A DNA stretch of 64,000 bases from contig NZ_CP050153.1 of NCBI RefSeq assembly GCF_011617465.1, positions 2,976,001 through 3,040,000 on the forward strand, read 5' to 3'. Below are positions 42,027-50,100 of the stretch, piece by piece. Source of the DNA: Brevibacterium pigmentatum (GTDB lineage: Bacteria; Actinomycetota; Actinomycetes; Actinomycetales; Brevibacteriaceae). The number at the start of each line of letters is the position of its first letter. The stretch's first letter is position 1. Position numbers and translations under genes: made by a program. The notes under the pieces are model-generated. The model was not told where the DNA came from. It ran no database searches and saw only the letters and a list, made by a program, of their open reading frames with translations.

Positions 42027-43214
42027 TCATGACGACTGAGTCAGCCACGGATACGAAGGAAGCCGGCGGGAAGTCGCGAACATGTCTGTCACCTTCATCA
42101 ATAAGTCGAGCAGAAGACGATTCTTGAAGGTAAAGTCGCGCAAGCCTATCCCGAATCCGCTGGGCGGGGCAAGGAAACGTCCCGCGTTGCCTGACCTGGC
42201 CACCCGGGCACACTTGTGCATGATCGTTTCATATCGAGCCAATGCGGCGTCGGGAGCCCGACCGGGTTCAGACAATGCGCCAGCCAACACAAACGCCCCC
42301 ACCACAGCCAGCCCGGTCCCAAAACCGCCAAGCGTATTGCCATATGCCGCGTCACCGACAAGGACAACTCTATGAGTGCGGTAGCTGTCCAAGCGGACCC
42401 GGCTGATTTCGTCTAAGTAGAATTCCTGAGCACCCTCCAGTCGGGCAAGCATCTCCGGTATGCGCCACCGCATGGAAGCGAAAGCGTCAGCTACATATCG
42501 CTTCTGCCGCTCCGAGTCATAGCGGTCATCGAGGCGCCGCGCATCAGCGAACACATACAACTCCGGGGCCTTCGGGCCGCCGGTGGCGGCCAAGAGTCCC
42601 GGCTCGTTGTACCAGTAACCCCAGGCCCGCCCCTCCCCCGCTCGCTCACCGGCAGCGACCCGATCGGCAGATTCGCCTCCGACAACTGCATAGTGGTAAC
42701 CCAGATGCTGAACGTTCCTTTCGTCGGGACCGAACGCAAGCTGCCGGACGCTCGAATGCATTCCGTCGGCGCCCACCACCAAATCGAAGCTGCCCTGCCG
42801 TCCGCTGCGAAAGACCGCCTCGATCCGATCGTCAACCGTTTTCAATGACTCGAGACAGTCATCGAATACATATGCCGCTCTCGAAGCGCTGCGCTCGAAC
42901 AAGAGCCGCGCGAGGTCGCCGCGCAGAATCTCCACATCGCCTCCGGTGAATTCGTGCGGAATGATCGCCCGCAACCGACCATCCGGGCCAACGATTCTCT
43001 GATCGACTGGCGATGTGCGCATTCTGCAGATGTCTTCCCACACACCCATCTGATCGAGCACCATTCGATGGGTCTGGCCTTTGAAGTCAACTGCCTGTCC
43101 GCCGACCCGAAGCGTTGAGGCTTTCTCCACTACTTGCACTTCGTGACCTTGGCGCGCCAGCCAATACGCCGCGGAAGTCCCTGCAATTCCTGCCCCTGAT
43201 ATCAGAATTTTCAC
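42027..43214 (-). CDS. FAD-dependent monooxygenase (PHBH fold)
   Basis: 395-residue flavoprotein hydroxylase. KILISGAGIAGTSAAYWLAR at the N-terminus is the FAD-binding GxGxxG. FDLVVGADGMHSSVRQLAFG near 165 is the DG motif and RVVLVGDAAYGNTLGGFGTG near 285 the GD motif. Similar enzymes hydroxylate aromatic compounds or inactivate drugs such as tetracyclines and rifamycins. The GTG start at 43214 has AAGG eight bases upstream and gives the exact family N-terminus; the frame to 43373 runs over the operators and is rejected. Divergent TetR gene with two palindromes between points to an inducible detoxification pair. Confidence 0.87.
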   Translation of the reverse strand: MKILISGAGIAGTSAAYWLARQGHEVQVVEKASTLRVGGQAVDFKGQTHRMVLDQMGVWEDICRMRTSPVDQRIVGPDGRLRAIIPHEFTGGDVEILRGDLARLLFERSASRAAYVFDDCLESLKTVDDRIEAVFRSGRQGSFDLVVGADGMHSSVRQLAFGPDERNVQHLGYHYAVVGGESADRVAAGERAGEGRAWGYWYNEPGLLAATGGPKAPELYVFADARRLDDRYDSERQKRYVADAFASMRWRIPEMLARLEGAQEFYLDEISRVRLDSYRTHRVVLVGDAAYGNTLGGFGTGLAVVGAFVLAGALSEPGRAPDAALARYETIMHKCARVARSGNAGRFLAPPSGFGIGLRDFTFKNRLLLDLLMKVTDMFATSRRLPSYPWLTQSS

Positions 43215-43242
43215 GAATACGACCTTTCTGACCTTATAAACT

Positions 43243-43278
43243 GTGTCTGGCGGACACATATTAGTGTCCATCAGACAC
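43243..43278. promoter_or_regulatory. Paired palindromes GTGTC-N5-GACAC between monooxygenase and tetR
   Basis: GTGTCTGGCGGACAC (43243-43257) and GTGTCCATCAGACAC (43264-43278), both perfect in their arms, with centres 21 bases apart, two helical turns. They fill the gap between the divergent monooxygenase and TetR genes and should be the binding sites of that TetR protein. Confidence 0.75.
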
Positions 43279-43303
43279 AGTGACAATGATTGAAAGGCCG
43301 CGA

Positions 43304-43993
43304 ATGCCCAAGGACACGTTGCTCGAGTTCCTATGGTCGGATCCGAAAACCTCAAGACGGGGGCCAAAACCACAGGTCAACCGGGGTCGAATCGTCGAAG
43401 CCGCAATCAAGATCGCCGACAGCGAAGGTATCGATGCAGCTTCCATGCAACGGATCGCCGTCGAGGTCGAGGTGACCAAAATGGCACTCTATCGACATAT
43501 ACCGGGCCGGTCTGAACTGATTGGCCTAATGATCGAAGTCGGCTTGGGCCCCGCCCCCGCCGTCGCTGGGCCCTGGCATGAGGGGCTGCGCAACTGGGCC
43601 GATGCGATGGAAACCGCCCTCTCGCGCCACCGGTGGCTGTCCTCGGCACTGGTCGGCCCGCGCCCCATAGGGCCGGGCGAGCTCGGGTGGACCGAAGCAG
43701 GCCTGGATGCACTGAGCGATGCGCCCCTTTCCGCCTCAGAGCGACTCGACACCTTGGTCCTCGTAGGCTCACATGTACGAGGCATCGTCGAACAAAACGG
43801 CGTTCACACGACGGCCACGGAACGAGCCAGCGGAGCCCGGCTGACCGCCCTCCTGCGCGAACATAGGGAGGAGTTTCCACTCAGCATGGAGGCCTACTCC
43901 GGAACCGCGACGGCCGACACCGCCGACCAGGCCTATGACTACGGCCTGCAACGGATATTGGCCGGGGTCGCTGCACTCATCGAAAGCCGATGA
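43304..43993 (+). CDS. TetR-family repressor with TetR_C-type ligand domain
   Basis: 229 residues. The HTH is at about 35-60 (IDAASMQRIAVEVEVTKMAL followed by YRHIPGRSELI), and the C-terminus resembles the tetracycline-repressor class (WHEGLRNWADAMETALSRHR, VLVGSHVRGIVEQNGVHTTA). Start ATG at 43304 is chosen because AAAGG lies six bases upstream; upstream ATG and GTG codons at 43286 and 43280 abut the second palindrome and lack a site. Divergent from the FAD monooxygenase it presumably represses. Confidence 0.87.
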   Translation: MPKDTLLEFLWSDPKTSRRGPKPQVNRGRIVEAAIKIADSEGIDAASMQRIAVEVEVTKMALYRHIPGRSELIGLMIEVGLGPAPAVAGPWHEGLRNWADAMETALSRHRWLSSALVGPRPIGPGELGWTEAGLDALSDAPLSASERLDTLVLVGSHVRGIVEQNGVHTTATERASGARLTALLREHREEFPLSMEAYSGTATADTADQAYDYGLQRILAGVAALIESR

Positions 43994-44134
43994 ACTCAGA
44001 TCAACCGCACGCTCGGCTCATGCCGAGTACTGGCGAACGGCCCCCTGAAACTACGTCTCAAGGCTCCCCCTATGGGGCAGGTATGGCGAGACAGCGAGTG
44101 CCACGCCGAACTCGAATCGATAGCCAACTTTTCC

Positions 44135-44185
44135 ATGCAAACGCATTGCCACGGGTCGCCGCGGCCTAATACAATGCAACTGCAT
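44135..44185 (+). promoter_or_regulatory. Operator pair and promoter of the HAF-repeat operon
   Basis: Two perfect palindromes, ATGCAAACGCAT (44135-44146) and ATGCAACTGCAT (44174-44185), with centres 39 bases apart. TTGCCA (44146-44151) and TACAAT (44170-44175) are 18 bases apart. The first palindrome shares one base with the -35 box and the second shares the last two bases of the -10 box, repeating the layout at 36.5 and 39.1 kb; the extra base in spacing matches the extra base in the spacer. Confidence 0.78.
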
Positions 44186-44198
44186 GACAACATGCAGT

Positions 44199-44256
44199 CG
44201 GTCCGCGACGAGGTAGACGACGGAACAGCACACAGAGTCGCATGCGTCGCGGTCCG
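44199..44256 (+). promoter_or_regulatory. Long imperfect hairpin in the leader of the HAF-repeat gene
   Basis: CGGTCCGCGACG (44199-44210) pairs with CGTCGCGGTCCG (44245-44256), 11 of 12 positions with one T-T mismatch, around a 34-base loop. It lies in the 5' leader between the promoter (44146-44175) and the start codon at 44301. It may fold as an mRNA element or be a protein-binding dyad. Confidence 0.4.
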
Positions 44257-44300
44257 ACCAACTGAGGAATACACGTACGCATTCAAAGAAGGGAATGGTC

Positions 44301-45347
44301 ATGCAGGTCAGAGAACACGGGAAGAGTTCCAACACGGCACGAGCGACGTCGCTTCTGGCCGTCGGCGCATTGTGCGGGTCTGCTATTGGACTATCCGTCG
44401 GAGCTTTCAGCGGTTCCGCTGCAGCAGCTTCCGGGCAGTCCGAGAACTCCAAGTGCTCAGTCAAGAAGCTCGAAGAACCCGACGGGACGACGAGTTCCGA
44501 AGCGACCGATGGCTCCTCTGACGGCGACCTCCATATCGGATATACGCATGACGATGGAAGCGCTCAAGCTGCACTGTGGTCCCTCGGAGAAACGGACGAC
44601 GAACTGCCCGACGTCGAGGACTTCTCACCGACAGGGGTCAACGACGACCACATCGTCGTCGGCACGGGCGGCGAGGAACGAGCGAGTGATCGCACGTCAT
44701 ATCTCTACTACGACGGTGAGATCCGCACCCTTGAAGCCCCTGCAGGCGAGACCGCCGCAGTCGCCGACATCAATGCCGCCGGAGACAGCGTCGGACACGG
44801 ATCGGACGGCAGCGCACTGCTGTGGCGTCTCGACTCTGAAGACGAGCCACGCAGGCTGTCGTCGCCTCATGGAGATGCTCGAGCAGTGAGCATCGGCGAC
44901 AACGGCAGAACCAGCGGCAGCGCCGACGGCAAGGACGGGGAAACCGTTCCGGCACTCTGGCATTCCGATGGCGAGTTCGATGAGCTGCCCGGGCTCGACG
45001 ATGCCGAACACGGCGTCGCCGCGAGCGTCAGTGGTGATTTCGCCGTCGGGACATCGGGTCCCAGCCCCGACGCCAGCGCCGACGTCATGTGGAATCTCGC
45101 TGAGAACACCGTGACCGAACTGCCGGATTCACTCGCCGAAGCCAATGACATCAACGAGTCGGGTGTTGTCGCAGCGACCACCGATGATGGCCACGCAGCG
45201 GTCGTCGACGATGGCGACCTCACCGAACTCCCGCGTCTCGCCGGCGGTGAGTCGAAGGCCGAATCGATCACGGATTCGGGCCAGGTCGCGGGAAGCAGTC
45301 AAGATGCCGCAGGAAACTGGCACGCAGTGGTCTGGTCCGGCTGCTGA
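44301..45347 (+). CDS. Secreted HAF-repeat protein
   Basis: 348 residues. A Sec signal peptide (ATSLLAVGALCGSAIGLSVG, cleavage likely after SAAA near residue 44) is followed by repeated HAF-type units of about 40-45 residues that should form a beta-propeller-like extracellular domain. Examples are AALWSLGETDDELPDVEDFS, GTGGEERASDRTSYLYYDGE, VADINAAGDSVGHGSDGSAL, ANDINESGVVAATTDDGHAA and ESITDSGQVAGSSQDAAGNW. It is strongly acidic. ATG 44301 is chosen, with GAAGGG seven bases upstream. First gene of an operator-controlled operon; a ruined paralogue with the same operator is at 32.3-32.8 kb. Molecular role unknown. Confidence 0.83.
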   Translation: MQVREHGKSSNTARATSLLAVGALCGSAIGLSVGAFSGSAAAASGQSENSKCSVKKLEEPDGTTSSEATDGSSDGDLHIGYTHDDGSAQAALWSLGETDDELPDVEDFSPTGVNDDHIVVGTGGEERASDRTSYLYYDGEIRTLEAPAGETAAVADINAAGDSVGHGSDGSALLWRLDSEDEPRRLSSPHGDARAVSIGDNGRTSGSADGKDGETVPALWHSDGEFDELPGLDDAEHGVAASVSGDFAVGTSGPSPDASADVMWNLAENTVTELPDSLAEANDINESGVVAATTDDGHAAVVDDGDLTELPRLAGGESKAESITDSGQVAGSSQDAAGNWHAVVWSGC

Positions 45348-45459
45348 AGAGTCCAGCGCACAGATCTGCCGGGCAGCGTCTTGCAGAATTCGATCCGACC
45401 GAAGTCTGCTTAGATGGTGCCCGGCAGGCCCACACACCAGCACAGATGATGGAGGAATC

Positions 45460-46059
45460 ATGCACAACGACAAGAACAGTTCGCCGCTGACGGCAATGAG
45501 CGGAACTCTGCTGGCAGGTCTCGGAGCCGCTGCACTCGTCTTCGCGCCGATGCAGGCCCATGCCGATACCGCCGCTCCCTCGGAAGACGGAACCTCGGCC
45601 GACAATGAATCCACGCTCGGTCCGGACGGTTACAAGTCCCTCGAACTCGGGCAGTCCGAAGAGGAAGCGCTCGCCACGGATCTCATCACCGATCGGCAAC
45701 AGATCGGGGACTGCACCTGGTACAACCTCAAGAAGTCCGAGGGCGAACAGAATCCCGGCTCTGGTGTGGTGATCTCCCCCGATCGCGGGGTGGTGAACAT
45801 TCCGGGCACGCAGAGCCTGAATACTCCAGAGGGCATCACGATGGGGTCGGTGAACAACGACAAAGGTTCGACGACCGAGCAGATCGAGAATGCCTATGAC
45901 CGCTATACGGTCGACAAGACCGGGCCGGTTCCCATCTACACCGCCCCTGCCCCGGGAAACTCGAAAGCACATTACATATTTGCGATCGGAGAGGATGACA
46001 AAGTCAAGGACTTGGGCCTGACCTCCGACGACGACGGCGGGTGCGGACTCAACGACTGA
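45460..46059 (+). CDS. Secreted protein of unknown function
   Basis: 199 residues with a Sec signal peptide (SGTLLAGLGAAALVFAPMQA, cleavage likely after AHA near residue 35). The mature part is acidic and carries two Cys residues (IGDCTWYNLKK near 85 and GGCGLND at the end) that could form a disulfide. EQNPGSGVVISPDRGVVNIP and PVPIYTAPAPGNSKAHYIF are the most protein-like stretches. GGAGG four bases before ATG 45460 fixes the start; a longer frame from 45145 overlaps the HAF gene and is not real. I recognise no family. It lies between the HAF gene and the monooxygenase and is probably co-transcribed. Confidence 0.78.
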   Translation: MHNDKNSSPLTAMSGTLLAGLGAAALVFAPMQAHADTAAPSEDGTSADNESTLGPDGYKSLELGQSEEEALATDLITDRQQIGDCTWYNLKKSEGEQNPGSGVVISPDRGVVNIPGTQSLNTPEGITMGSVNNDKGSTTEQIENAYDRYTVDKTGPVPIYTAPAPGNSKAHYIFAIGEDDKVKDLGLTSDDDGGCGLND

Positions 46060-46091
46060 GTCGGTGAGGCGCCCGACGCAATAGGAGAACA

Positions 46092-48122
46092 ATGCAGTTC
46101 CATCTCAACGGGTTCCGACCCGGCGATCCGGACATCCACCCTGCAGTCGACATTCGCCCAAACGAATTGACCACCGAGGCCGACGTCCTCATCGTGGGAA
46201 CCGGTCCGGCCGGTCTCGTCCTCGCCGCGCAGCTGGCGGCCTTTCCGGACATCTCCGTGCGCATCGTCGAACGTCGCGAAAGGCCTCTGGAACTGGGGCA
46301 CGCCGACGGCATCATGTGTCGGACGGTCGAGACGTTCAACGCATTCGGCCTCGCCGACGGGCTCGTTCGCGAAGCCTATGGGATCAACGAGACAGCTTTC
46401 TGGGGCCCAGACGGCGACGGTCCGGCCCGGATCGTACGCACCGGCCTGGTGGATGACGTTCCCGAGGGGATGACCGAGTTCCCCCATGTCGTGCTCAATC
46501 AGGCTCGCGTGCAGGACTACCTCCTCGAGCACATGGCGAACTCTCCGTCTCGATTGGAGCCGGAGTACGGAATCGAGGCCGCAGATATCACCATCGCCGA
46601 TTCCGGCAGTCATCCCGTCACCGTCACAGTACGCCGCACCGGTGACGACGCCTCGGCGCCAGTGTCAGTGCGTGCGAAGTATGTCGTCGGTTGCGATGGC
46701 GCGCGAACTGCGGTGCGAAGAGCACTCGGCATCGGCATGACCGGTGACGAGGCGAACCACGCGTGGGGCGTGATGGACGTTCTCGCCGTCACCGACTTTC
46801 CTGATGTCCGTCGCAAGTCCGTCATCCAATCCGCGGCAGACGGAAACGCCCTGCTCATCCCCCGTGAAGGCGGTTACCTCATCCGACTCTATGTCGATCT
46901 CGGGGAGCTCGATCCGTTCGATCCTCAGGCGCGGAGCCGGTTCACCATCGATGCCATCATAGAAGCAGCGCAGCGGATCTTCCGTCCGTACCGGTTCGAC
47001 GTCAAGGAGATCGCATGGTGGTCCGTCTACGAGGTCGGCCAAAGGATCGCGGAGCGGTTCGACGATGTGCCTGACGAGGAACGGGGGGCGCGCACTCCAC
47101 GAGTCTTCATCGCAGGCGACGCCTGTCATACCCACAGTGCGAAGGCCGGGCAGGGTATGAATGTGTCCATCCAGGACAGCTTTAACCTCGGATGGAAACT
47201 CGCCGCAGTGCTTCAGGGTCGCAGTCCTGCACGGCTGCTGCGGACGTACGATCAGGAGCGACGGGAGGTCGCTCAGTCCCTCATCGACTTCGATCTGAAG
47301 TGGTCAGCGGCCATGGCTTCCCGACCATCAGGGACGGAGGATTCCTCCGTCCCTGGGATGAGTTCGGCCGAACGGCAACAGCTCTACACCGAGAGCGCGA
47401 GATTCACCTCGGGATTCGCTACTGACTACCCACCCAATATGATCACCGGCACCGGTGACCATGAGGATCTCGCTAAGGGATTCCCTGTCGGCGAACGGTT
47501 CCACTCGGCACCAGTGATCAGACTCGCCGACGCCAGACCCGTGGAGATCGGGCACCAGGCCGAAGCCGACGGACGGTGGAGAATCTACCTCTTCGCCGAC
47601 TCCATAGATCCTCGCTCTTCTGACTCGGCCGCATCTCGCCTCTGCGAGTTCCTGGCCGAATCGTCAGACTCACCGGTTGTCCGCGCTACCCCAGCCGCCG
47701 CCGACCCGGATTCGAGCATCGACGTACGAGCGGTGTTCCAGGCCGACCATCGCGATCTCGACATCACGCAGCTGCCGCCGCTCCTGCGGCCTCGCAAGGG
47801 CAGGTACGGACTGATCGACTACGAGAAGGTCTTCTGCACGGGCCGCGGGAAGGCTCCGGACATCTTCGACCAGCGCCGTGTCAATCGCAGAGACGGAGCG
47901 ATAGTTGTCGTCCGCCCCGACCAGTACGTCGCCGAGGTGCTCCCGCTGGACGGGGTCGATCGACTCAAGAGCTTCTTCACGGGCATCCTTTGCGACGCTT
48001 CGGATGCTCGTACACCCACCTCGACGCGGCTGACTTCCACAAAGCGCTCGCGTGGAACGGGGAACCTGAACTCGTGGAGGAACTCGGCCGCAGTTGACTG
48101 CGCCGCACCTACACCAGAATGA
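46092..48122 (+). CDS. FAD-dependent aromatic monooxygenase (phenol 2-monooxygenase-like), odd C-terminus
   Basis: 676 residues. VLIVGTGPAGLVLAAQLAAF near residue 35 is the FAD motif, YVVGCDGARTAVRRALGIGM near 200 the DG motif and RVFIAGDACHTHSAKAGQGM near 338 the GD motif. The thioredoxin-like C-terminal domain ends in the family sequence VVVRPDQYVAEVLPLDGVDR. The final 40 residues after FFTGIL look non-native; another frame there reads HLDAADFHKALAWNGEPELV with a stop at 48094-48096, so the end may have been rearranged. AGGAG precedes the ATG, 32 bases after the secreted-protein gene, consistent with one operon. Substrate unknown, probably a phenol. Confidence 0.85.
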   Translation: MQFHLNGFRPGDPDIHPAVDIRPNELTTEADVLIVGTGPAGLVLAAQLAAFPDISVRIVERRERPLELGHADGIMCRTVETFNAFGLADGLVREAYGINETAFWGPDGDGPARIVRTGLVDDVPEGMTEFPHVVLNQARVQDYLLEHMANSPSRLEPEYGIEAADITIADSGSHPVTVTVRRTGDDASAPVSVRAKYVVGCDGARTAVRRALGIGMTGDEANHAWGVMDVLAVTDFPDVRRKSVIQSAADGNALLIPREGGYLIRLYVDLGELDPFDPQARSRFTIDAIIEAAQRIFRPYRFDVKEIAWWSVYEVGQRIAERFDDVPDEERGARTPRVFIAGDACHTHSAKAGQGMNVSIQDSFNLGWKLAAVLQGRSPARLLRTYDQERREVAQSLIDFDLKWSAAMASRPSGTEDSSVPGMSSAERQQLYTESARFTSGFATDYPPNMITGTGDHEDLAKGFPVGERFHSAPVIRLADARPVEIGHQAEADGRWRIYLFADSIDPRSSDSAASRLCEFLAESSDSPVVRATPAAADPDSSIDVRAVFQADHRDLDITQLPPLLRPRKGRYGLIDYEKVFCTGRGKAPDIFDQRRVNRRDGAIVVVRPDQYVAEVLPLDGVDRLKSFFTGILCDASDARTPTSTRLTSTKRSRGTGNLNSWRNSAAVDCAAPTPE

Positions 48123-48137
48123 GGGGCTAAGCAGAGA

Positions 48138-48521
48138 TCAGCCTTCGAACAGCGGTGCGAAGCCTGCGGGCAGCTGTGAGCGGAGATCGTCGACCTCGCC
48201 CTCGGAGACTGCGGCGTCAAGCGTCGAAATTACCGCACGCGCGTAGGCACGGGCGGTATCAGGATCGATCCCCTCGCCCAGCTGATCAGCCAGACGACGA
48301 AGGAAATCGTCGACGTCGTCGGTCAGCGGCGCTTCCGAGCCGTGCCGTTGGAGCGGCTCCTGCAGTTCGGCAGGAAGCTGGGCGCCCAGCTCCGCCGCCT
48401 CTCCTCCTTTGAGCTGTTTGCCGAGGTTATCCAATACCGTCCGAGTCACGACGGCAGCGCTTTCAGGATCGCCGGGTCCGCCAGTTTCGGTGACGTTTTT
48501 GAGGAACTCATCACTGCGCAT
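48138..48521 (-). CDS. DUF2267-domain protein
   Basis: 127 residues from ATG 48521 (AAGG nine bases upstream). SDEFLKNVTETGGPGDPESA, VVTRTVLDNLGKQLKGGEAA, AELGAQLPAELQEPLQR and AVSEGEVDDLRSQLPAGFAP give two half-repeats of the DUF2267 fold, each ending L-x-x-QLP. Function unknown in the literature I know; such genes often accompany stress-response proteins. 60 bases after the DUF2795 gene on the same strand, probably one transcript. Confidence 0.8.
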   Translation of the reverse strand: MRSDEFLKNVTETGGPGDPESAAVVTRTVLDNLGKQLKGGEAAELGAQLPAELQEPLQRHGSEAPLTDDVDDFLRRLADQLGEGIDPDTARAYARAVISTLDAAVSEGEVDDLRSQLPAGFAPLFEG

Positions 48522-48581
48522 GTTCAAACACCTTCTTCCGGTTCGCAGTCTTTTGTCACGTCGTCAGTGCGCTGGCCGATC

Positions 48582-48806
48582 TCATCGGTGGACACCTCCG
48601 GGTGCGTCGCCTTCGGGCTCCTGCGGGACTGCTTCGACGACATCGTCTTTGTTTTCGAACTGTCGATCCGGCAGAGCTCGCAGAGCCTGAAGTGTCTTCG
48701 CAGTGGCCGAGCGTTCGGTCGCATAGTCGATGAGCTCGGTCTTCGAGGCTGGGAATTCCATCCCCTGCAGGGCCTTCTCGGCACGGAGTTCGTCACGTGT
48801 GGTCAT
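48582..48806 (-). CDS. DUF2795-domain protein
   Basis: 74 residues: MTTRDELRAEKALQGMEFPA, SKTELIDYATERSATAKTLQ and ALRALPDRQFENKDDVVEAV match the short DUF2795 domain, which has a helical fold and no assigned function. GGAG eight bases before the ATG. It lies 48 bases after the aldo/keto reductase stop, so the three minus-strand genes 49928-48138 could be one stress operon. Confidence 0.8.
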   Translation of the reverse strand: MTTRDELRAEKALQGMEFPASKTELIDYATERSATAKTLQALRALPDRQFENKDDVVEAVPQEPEGDAPGGVHR

Positions 48807-48854
48807 CGGTGGTTCTCCTTCATCTGTGATTCGTATCTGTGTTGTCGCGCTGAG

Positions 48855-49928
48855 CTATTGCTCGTCCCCGAAGACATGACGCCGCTGCTCGGCGTGGAAC
48901 TCAGCCTCGGCCGGGTCGGGCCGGTCCTGCGCTGTCATCATTCTGTGCCAATGCGGATAATAGGCAGGTAGCTGAGACGCCGCAGTGATCCGATCCCGGG
49001 CGTCTGCCGGAAGCGTCAGCTCAGCGGCGTCGAGGTCTTCAGTGAGGTGATCGAACTTCCGGGCCGCGATCACCGTGCCGTCCACGCCCGGCCGATCAAG
49101 GATCCAGGAGATCACGACCTGCGGGATCGACCAGCCCAACTCGTTCGCAATCTGAGCGAAGAGTTCGATGAGGTCAAAGGCCCTTTTCCAGTCGGTGACG
49201 TGGGGCTCCGGCCAGCCGGTTCCCTGTCGGGTGTCCGAGGGCGTCTGCCGGCCGCGTCTGACCTTCCCGTTGAGGAGACCTTCGCCCAGCGGGCTCCAGC
49301 CGAACGTCGCCACGCCCAGGTCACGAGCGGCCGGGATCATCTCGTATTCGATCTCGCGTGCCTCGGGCGTGTAGTACACCTGCTGTGAGATCGGGCCTTC
49401 GAGGCCCGCCAGCTGCGCTTCGTAGACGGTCTTCGTCAGCTGCCAGGGACTGAAGTTCGAGACTCCCCAATACCGGATCTTCCCGGCCCGGATCATCTCG
49501 TTGACGGTGGCGATGGTCTCCGTGATCGGCGTCTGCCCGTCCCATTGGTGGATGTAGAGCAGATCGAGATGATCTGTGCGCAGTCGTTGCAGACTGTCCT
49601 CGACTGCTCGCGTCAGATGCTGTCTGCTTGCCCCGGAGTCGTTCGGGCCGTCCCCGGTGGGCATCCGCGCCTTGGAGGTGAGGATGACTTCATCGCGTTT
49701 GTCGCCCATGATCTCGCCGAGGACTCTTTCCGCGTCCCCGGCCGAATAGAGGTTGGCTGTATCGATGAAGTTCACTCCACGGTCCAGAGCCTCGCGGAAC
49801 TGGCGTCGAGCGTCATCTCCGCAGACGCCCGCGATCCTCTCGAATCCGCCACCGGATCCGAACGGAATAGTCCCCAGAGCCAGCCGTGAGACGCGCAGGC
49901 CTGAGTTCCCGAGTCGGGTGTAGTCCAT
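48855..49928 (-). CDS. Aldo/keto reductase
   Basis: NAD(P)H-dependent carbonyl reductase, 357 residues from ATG 49928 with GAGGAG upstream. The (beta/alpha)8 landmarks are DYTRLGNSGLRVSRLALGTI, the catalytic Asp-Tyr segment VNFIDTANLYSAGDAERVLG (about 50-70), Lys in EVILTSKARM (about 85), His in HLDLLYIHQWDGQTP (about 122) and YWGVSNFSPWQLTKTVYEAQ. C-terminal cofactor residues lie near LDRPGVDGTVIAARKFDHLT. The frame to 49964 adds residues with no site. Confidence 0.9.
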   Translation of the reverse strand: MDYTRLGNSGLRVSRLALGTIPFGSGGGFERIAGVCGDDARRQFREALDRGVNFIDTANLYSAGDAERVLGEIMGDKRDEVILTSKARMPTGDGPNDSGASRQHLTRAVEDSLQRLRTDHLDLLYIHQWDGQTPITETIATVNEMIRAGKIRYWGVSNFSPWQLTKTVYEAQLAGLEGPISQQVYYTPEAREIEYEMIPAARDLGVATFGWSPLGEGLLNGKVRRGRQTPSDTRQGTGWPEPHVTDWKRAFDLIELFAQIANELGWSIPQVVISWILDRPGVDGTVIAARKFDHLTEDLDAAELTLPADARDRITAASQLPAYYPHWHRMMTAQDRPDPAEAEFHAEQRRHVFGDEQ

Positions 49929-50100
49929 GAGCAGCTCCTCCTCGCCATATCGTCGGGTGAGCACGTGTGCCGACAGTGGTCCACAATTTCAGAACGACGA
50001 CGTCCTCGCTACCCCTCCCGCGAATTCGCTCAAGCCACTACAATCCGTGCGTCCGGACACGGCGGGCGAACTGAAAACGTCGGTCAGGGCCTGCTGTCGT

